Shown: positions 59,992 through 64,000 of the stretch, piece by piece
Numbering within the stretch: the stretch's first letter is position 1
Layout of the letters: each line of letters starts with the position of its first letter
Source of the DNA: Mycolicibacterium flavescens
GTDB taxonomy: Bacteria; Actinomycetota; Actinomycetes; Mycobacteriales; Mycobacteriaceae
NCBI GenBank assembly: GCA_900637135.1
Contig: LR134353.1
Span: 4,960,001-5,024,000 of the forward strand
DNA: 64,000 nt
Direction of reading: 5' to 3'
Notes under the pieces: generated by a model
The model's database searches: none
The model's input: only the letters and a program-made list of their open reading frames with translations
Told to the model about the DNA's origin: nothing
Program-made: the position numbers and the translations under genes

Positions 59992-60019
59992 AGCCGGTGG
60001 AACTTCGGTTCCACCGGCT
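59992..60019. terminator. Hairpin with TTCG tetraloop after hsp20
   Basis: A 12-bp perfect stem (59992-60003 and 60008-60019) is closed by the stable tetraloop TTCG, 16 bases after the hsp20 stop and just before the convergent gene end at 60028. It is a strong terminator candidate for both strands, without a long U-tract. Confidence 0.75.
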
Positions 60020-60027
60020 TCGTCGTC

Positions 60028-60321
60028 TCAACGCTCGGTCGTCGTGGGGGCCGCGGCGGTGGTGGTCGGCGGTGGCTCCGGTGCCCTGATCTCGGTCGTC
60101 TCCACGCTCGGCATCGTGTAGCTGGGGGTGGTTGTCGTCGTGGTGGTGTACGACAGCGGAATCGACGTCGCCGCCGGCGGCGGCACCGAAGCGGGCACCC
60201 TGGCCGCGTCCGAGGTGCGGACCACCGCGTAGATCAGGATCGCCACCAGGACCGCCGCGACCACGCCCGCAGCCATCACCAGCGACTGGTCGTCCTGCCA
60301 GTTCAAATCGTCGTCGGGCAC
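60028..60321 (-). CDS. Single-span membrane protein with Pro/Thr-rich tail
   Basis: This 97-residue protein starts at GTG 60321: a short acidic N-terminus (PDDDLNWQDDQS), one hydrophobic span (about 17-37), then a low-complexity tail rich in Thr and Pro up to the C-terminus. The tail probably lies outside the membrane in the cell wall space. I recognise no family and propose no function. It follows the lyase-family gene at 60332 by ten bases on the same strand, so it may be co-transcribed. Confidence 0.75.
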   Translation of the reverse strand: MPDDDLNWQDDQSLVMAAGVVAAVLVAILIYAVVRTSDAARVPASVPPPAATSIPLSYTTTTTTTPSYTMPSVETTEIRAPEPPPTTTAAAPTTTER

Positions 60322-60331
60322 GTCTTTCGTC

Positions 60332-61090
60332 CTAGACCCAGCGCTGCAACAGTTCCTTGGCCTGTGCCGACAGCGCGCGCTGCAGGAACGGTCCGAAGCT
60401 GACTCGCGCCACACCGAGCGGCCCGATCGACGCGGGGTCGTCCTGGTCGGGCAGCCCGATCGCGTTCACCGGCAGAGGTAACTCGGATGTCAAGCGCCGC
60501 AACGTGTCCGGATCATGCCGGCCGACGGGGTAGAGCACGTCGGCTCCTGCGGCGGCGGCTTCGGTCAACCGCGCGATCGCGCGATCGACCCGGTCGGACT
60601 CGTCGCCGTCCTGGCGCAGGAACAAGTCCGTGCGCGCGTTGATCACCACGTGCACGCCGGTCGCGTCCGCCGCCTCACGCAGCGCGCCGACGAGTTCCGC
60701 GTGCTCGGTCGCCGAGCGCAACCGGCCATCCTCGCTGTGCACGGTGTCTTCGATGTTGAACCCGACCCCGCCCGCCTCCAGCAGGCCGTCGATGAGCCGC
60801 GCGGGCGGCTGGGCATAGCCGGACTCGAGGTCGACCGAGACCGGCACGTCGACGGCAGCGGTGATCTGCTTGACGCGGGCGATCACGTCGTCGAACGACA
60901 TGCCCTCCTGGTCCGGTTTACCGACGGAATCGGCCAGCGGATGGCTTCCGACGGTGAGCGCAGCAAATCCTTCGTCGACCGCCAGCCGGGCCGACCAGGC
61001 GTCCCAGACGGTTGGCAGGATCACCGGGTTCCCCGGTACGTGTAAGGCCAGCAGGGCCACGGCCCGCTCTTTGAGGACTTGGTCGGGCAT
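60332..61090 (-). CDS. Isocitrate lyase / PEP mutase family protein
   Basis: This 252-residue protein has the PEP mutase/isocitrate lyase TIM-barrel: TVWDAWSARL, VSVDLESGYA (metal and catalytic Asp/Glu), VGFNIEDTVH, and VVINARTDLFL. It starts at ATG 61090 with GGAGAC upstream. Members cleave or rearrange C-C or C-P bonds of 2-oxo or methylisocitrate-like acids. The KKCGH-type loop of true isocitrate lyases is not seen, so it is a carboxyvinyl-phosphonate mutase-like member with unknown substrate. Confidence 0.87.
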   Translation of the reverse strand: MPDQVLKERAVALLALHVPGNPVILPTVWDAWSARLAVDEGFAALTVGSHPLADSVGKPDQEGMSFDDVIARVKQITAAVDVPVSVDLESGYAQPPARLIDGLLEAGGVGFNIEDTVHSEDGRLRSATEHAELVGALREAADATGVHVVINARTDLFLRQDGDESDRVDRAIARLTEAAAAGADVLYPVGRHDPDTLRRLTSELPLPVNAIGLPDQDDPASIGPLGVARVSFGPFLQRALSAQAKELLQRWV

Positions 61091-61202
61091 CGGGCCGTCT
61101 CCTTTTAGTTTGACGTGATCTGTCTCACGGTGCACTGCATGATGGAGCTAGCATCGGGTGTCGTACTGTGATGCCTGACACCCTTCAGCCCAAGGAGGTC
61201 AA

Positions 61203-61496
61203 TTGTCCAGCACTACCGAACTTGCCGAGCTGCACGAGCTAATCGGAAGCCTGCGGCGGTGCGTGACATCGTTGGCGTCGAGGTACGGGGACACCCCCGC
61301 GACGCGTCGGATCGTCAACGACGCCGAACGCATCCTCAACGACATCGACCGTCTCGACATTGACGCCGAAGAGCTGGAGCTGACCCGAGGCGTGGTGCAC
61401 CACCACGCCGGAGACCGCATCCCGATCCCGGACACCCAGTACGACACCGATTTCTGGCGCGGCGTCGATGACGAAGGGCTCGGCGGCGTCCGCTGA
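61203..61496 (+). CDS. Conserved mycobacterial protein, Rv0250c family
   Basis: This 97-residue soluble protein starts at TTG with a strong AAGGAGG. The sequence is a helical pair (LAELHELIGSLRRCVTSLAS, then RRIVNDAERILNDIDRLD) and a short C-terminal VPDT-like segment ending FWRGVDDEGLGG. It closely resembles M. tuberculosis Rv0250c, which lies between hsp and the succinate dehydrogenase genes there too. No function is known. Its constant place before the Sdh1 membrane subunit suggests an accessory role in that operon. Confidence 0.85.
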   Translation: MSSTTELAELHELIGSLRRCVTSLASRYGDTPATRRIVNDAERILNDIDRLDIDAEELELTRGVVHHHAGDRIPIPDTQYDTDFWRGVDDEGLGGVR

Positions 61497-61541
61497 CGCG
61501 GACCCCCGGGCACCGGGACAACTCAACACCGAAAGGCAACA

Positions 61542-62381
61542 GTGAGCGCACCCACCGCCGACCGCAAGGCGACCGGCGTCTTTTCGCCGAGCCGTGCCGA
61601 GATTCCGCAACGCACGCTGCGCACCGACCGGTGGTGGCAGTCACCGCTGATCGTGAACCTGGGCTTCGCGGCCTTCCTGATCTACGCCACGGTGCGGGCG
61701 TTCATGCAGAAGTGGTACTACGTAGCCGACTACCACTACTTGACGCCGTTCTACTCGCCGTGTCTGGCGAAGTGGAACGCCGCCGAGCAGTCCGGGTGTA
61801 TCCCGGAGTCCAGCCACTTCGGCCAGTTCCTGCCCGATGTGTGGTGGCTGCCTTACGCGGCGGTGTCGCTGCCGTTCCTGCTGCTGTTCCGCTTGACCTG
61901 CTACTACTACCGCGGCGCCTACTACCGGTCGGTGTGGCAGTCGCCGACGGCTTGTGCGGTGCCGGAACCTCGGGCGCACTACACGGGCGAGACGCGGCTG
62001 CCGCTGATCATCCAGAACACCCACCGCTACTTCTTCTACATCGCCGTGCTCATCTCGCTGATCAACACCTACGACGCGATCGCGGCGTTCCACTCGCCCT
62101 CGGGTTTCGGATTCGGCTTGGGCAACGTGATTCTCGTCGGCAACGTGATCCTGCTGTGGACGTACACGGTGTCGTGCCACTCCTGCCGTCACGTCGCCGG
62201 CGGCCGCCTCAAGCACTTCTCCAAACATCCTGTGCGGTACTGGATGTGGACCCAGATCAGCAGGCTCAACGTGCGCCACAAGCAGTATGCGTGGATCACC
62301 CTCGGCACGCTGATGCTGACCGACTTCTACATCATGTTGGTGGCCAGCGGTGCCATCTCCGACCTGAGATTCATTGGCTGA
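61542..62381 (+). CDS. Succinate dehydrogenase (Sdh1-type) membrane anchor subunit
   Basis: This 279-residue membrane protein has about five spans (first around residues 36-54, then about 105-125, 163-182, 197-215 and 247-268). Conserved His residues lie within or near the spans (NTHRYFFY, SCHSCRHVAGG). It matches the Rv0249c-type cytochrome b/anchor of mycobacterial Sdh1, which passes electrons from succinate to menaquinone. It starts at GTG 61542 after AAGGCAA. The flavoprotein gene follows 33 bases later. Confidence 0.9.
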   Translation: MSAPTADRKATGVFSPSRAEIPQRTLRTDRWWQSPLIVNLGFAAFLIYATVRAFMQKWYYVADYHYLTPFYSPCLAKWNAAEQSGCIPESSHFGQFLPDVWWLPYAAVSLPFLLLFRLTCYYYRGAYYRSVWQSPTACAVPEPRAHYTGETRLPLIIQNTHRYFFYIAVLISLINTYDAIAAFHSPSGFGFGLGNVILVGNVILLWTYTVSCHSCRHVAGGRLKHFSKHPVRYWMWTQISRLNVRHKQYAWITLGTLMLTDFYIMLVASGAISDLRFIG

Positions 62382-62414
62382 GCGCCTAATTCAATCGGTA
62401 GTGAGGTTTTCTTA

Positions 62415-64000
62415 ATGGCGGAACTGGAACGGCACTCCTACGACGTCGTCGTGATCGGCGCCGGCGGTGCGGGTTTACGCGCGGTCATCGAGGCGCGCGA
62501 ACGCGGCCTGAAGGTCGCGGTGATCACGAAGTCGTTGTTCGGCAAGGCCCATACGGTGATGGCCGAGGGCGGCTGCGCCGCGGCGATGGGCAACGCGAAC
62601 CCGAAGGACAACTGGCAGGTCCACTTCAAGGACACCATGCGCGGCGGGAAGTTCCTCAACAACTGGCGCATGGCCGAGTTGCACGCCAAGGAAGCCCCGG
62701 ATCGGGTGTGGGAGCTGGAGACCTACGGCGCGCTCTTCGACCGCACCAAGGACGGAAAGATCAGCCAGCGCAACTTCGGTGGGCACACCTATCCGCGGCT
62801 GGCGCACGTCGGTGACCGCACCGGCCTGGAGATCATCCGCACCCTGCAGCAGAAGATCGTTTCCTTGCAGCAGGAAGACAAAGAGGAGTTCGGCGACTAC
62901 GAGGCGCGCATTCGGGTCTTCCACGAGTGCACGGTCACCGACCTCATCAAGGACGGCGATCGGATCGCGGGCGCGTTCGGCTACTACCGCGAAGGCGGCA
63001 ACTTCGTCCTGTTCGAGACGCCGGCCGTGGTGTTGGCGACCGGTGGAATCGGCAAGTCCTACAAGGTGACGTCGAACTCATGGGAGTACACCGGCGACGG
63101 CCACGCGCTGGCACTGCGGGCGGGCGCGACTCTGATCAACATGGAGTTCGTCCAGTTCCACCCCACCGGCATGGTCTGGCCGCCCAGCGTCAAGGGCATC
63201 CTCGTCACCGAGGGTGTGCGCGGCGACGGCGGAGTGCTGAAGAACTCCGATGGCAAGCGCTTCATGTTCGACTACATCCCGGCGGTGTTCAAAGGCCAGT
63301 ACGCCGAGAGCATGGAGGAAGCCGACCAGTGGCTCAAGGACAACGACTCCGCGCGGCGCACCCCTGACCTGCTGCCCCGCGACGAGGTGGCCCGTGCGAT
63401 CAACTCCGAGGTGAAGGCCGAGCGCGGCACCCCGCACGGCGGCGTCTACCTCGACATCGCGTCGCGGCTGCCGGCCGAGGAGATCAAGCGGCGGCTGCCG
63501 TCGATGTACCACCAGTTCATGGAGCTGGCCGAGGTCGACATCACCAAAGAGCCCATGGAAGTCGGGCCGACGTGCCACTACGTCATGGGCGGCATCGAGG
63601 TCGACCCGGACACGGGTGCGGCCAAGACGCCGGGACTGTTCGCCGCGGGTGAGTGTTCGGGCGGCATGCACGGCTCGAACCGGCTGGGTGGCAACTCGCT
63701 GTCGGACCTGTTGGTGTTCGGCAGGCGCGCCGGCATGGGCGCGGCCGACTACGTGCGCGCGCTCGGTGAGCGCCCGACGGTATCCGACGCGGCGGTCGAG
63801 GAATCGACCAAGTTGGCGCTGCATCCGTTCGAGGGCCCGTCCAACGGCGACAACGCCGAGAACCCGTACACCCTGCAGCTGGACCTGCAGGACACGATGA
63901 ACAGCCTGGTCGGCATCATCCGTAAATCCGACGAGATCACCGAGGCCATCGACAAGCTCAAGGAGCTGCGCGAGCGGTACAAGCGGGTTCGGGTCGAGGG
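62415..64000 (+). CDS. sdhA: Succinate dehydrogenase flavoprotein subunit (3' end beyond window)
   Basis: The frame is open from ATG 62415 to the window edge, at least 528 residues. It shows the FAD-binding VVIGAGGAGLRAVIEA near the N-terminus, the covalent-FAD His region with AHTVMAEGGCAAAMGN, the active-site FVQFHPTGM and GRDGG-like GVRGDGG, RTPDLLPRDEVARAI, and HGSNRLGGNSLSDLLVFG. It oxidises succinate to fumarate and corresponds to Rv0248c. The iron-sulfur subunit gene should follow outside the window. Confidence 0.95.
   Translation, partial: MAELERHSYDVVVIGAGGAGLRAVIEARERGLKVAVITKSLFGKAHTVMAEGGCAAAMGNANPKDNWQVHFKDTMRGGKFLNNWRMAELHAKEAPDRVWELETYGALFDRTKDGKISQRNFGGHTYPRLAHVGDRTGLEIIRTLQQKIVSLQQEDKEEFGDYEARIRVFHECTVTDLIKDGDRIAGAFGYYREGGNFVLFETPAVVLATGGIGKSYKVTSNSWEYTGDGHALALRAGATLINMEFVQFHPTGMVWPPSVKGILVTEGVRGDGGVLKNSDGKRFMFDYIPAVFKGQYAESMEEADQWLKDNDSARRTPDLLPRDEVARAINSEVKAERGTPHGGVYLDIASRLPAEEIKRRLPSMYHQFMELAEVDITKEPMEVGPTCHYVMGGIEVDPDTGAAKTPGLFAAGECSGGMHGSNRLGGNSLSDLLVFGRRAGMGAADYVRALGERPTVSDAAVEESTKLALHPFEGPSNGDNAENPYTLQLDLQDTMNSLVGIIRKSDEITEAIDKLKELRERYKRVRVE

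Overview
The window is high-GC actinobacterial DNA and almost certainly comes from a Mycolicibacterium/Mycobacterium-type chromosome. The evidence is the density of acyl-CoA dehydrogenases, P450s, an F420-type oxidoreductase and an NDMA-type alcohol dehydrogenase, and a right-hand block (about 50.5-64 kb) that, from memory, follows the gene order of M. tuberculosis Rv0265c-Rv0248c. That block holds a FecB-like lipoprotein, pxpB-pxpC, aac(2'), a HemD-like regulator, CbiX, nirBD, an Hsp20, the Rv0250c family and the Sdh1-type succinate dehydrogenase. Coding density is very high. No stretch above 300 bases lacks a gene, and I see no rRNA, tRNA, CRISPR or insertion sequence.

Region 1 (1-44.2 kb) is a large catabolic island. 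It holds three amidohydrolase-2 proteins, five acyl-CoA dehydrogenases, two acyl-CoA ligases, two CaiB-type CoA transferases, four P450s, four DapB-like NAD(P)-binding proteins, four SDRs, two SnoaL-like proteins, two aldehyde dehydrogenases, an AveC-like membrane protein, a Bfd-like [2Fe-2S] protein, two TetR regulators and a signal-peptide-less periplasmic-binding-fold protein. At its centre (14.9-21.1 kb) a P450 is followed by FadE, MaoC-like, DUF35, FadE, MaoC and thiolase-like genes. This copies the logic of the steroid side-chain igr operon (ChsE1-ChsE2, ChsH1-ChsH2, Ltp2), but with the two halves of ChsH2 on separate genes. The substrate cannot be read from sequence; a branched, CoA-activated alicyclic or isoprenoid-like acid is plausible.

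A repeated 16-bp palindrome, GANAAY-N4-RTTCTC or its complement, lies in the promoter gaps of region 1 (5711, 8381, 25494, 30656, 30767, 34132, with looser copies at 9058, 21756, 24881 and 28350). It looks like the operator of one undescribed TetR-type regulon. At 8397 and 30650 it runs into the start codon of apparently leaderless genes.

Region 2 (44.4-49.2 kb) encodes a PAS-GAF-SpoIIE phosphatase, a cobalamin-binding protein with the W-x9-EH signature of CarH-type photoreceptors but no DNA-binding domain, and a STAS anti-sigma antagonist. The three genes overlap end to end. This is a candidate B12-based light or redox input to sigma-factor partner switching. MOSC and SDR genes follow.

Region 3 (49.3-64 kb) is conserved mycobacterial core: a YeiH-type exporter with a 29-residue membrane peptide encoded just upstream, iron/siderophore lipoprotein, queuosine-precursor transporter, PxpBC, AAC(2'), nitrite assimilation (NnaR-like regulator with a candidate GlnR box, CbiX, NirBD), HspR-type control of hsp20, and the start of the succinate dehydrogenase operon, which runs off the right edge. 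Five hairpins, mostly at convergent gene ends, look like terminators.
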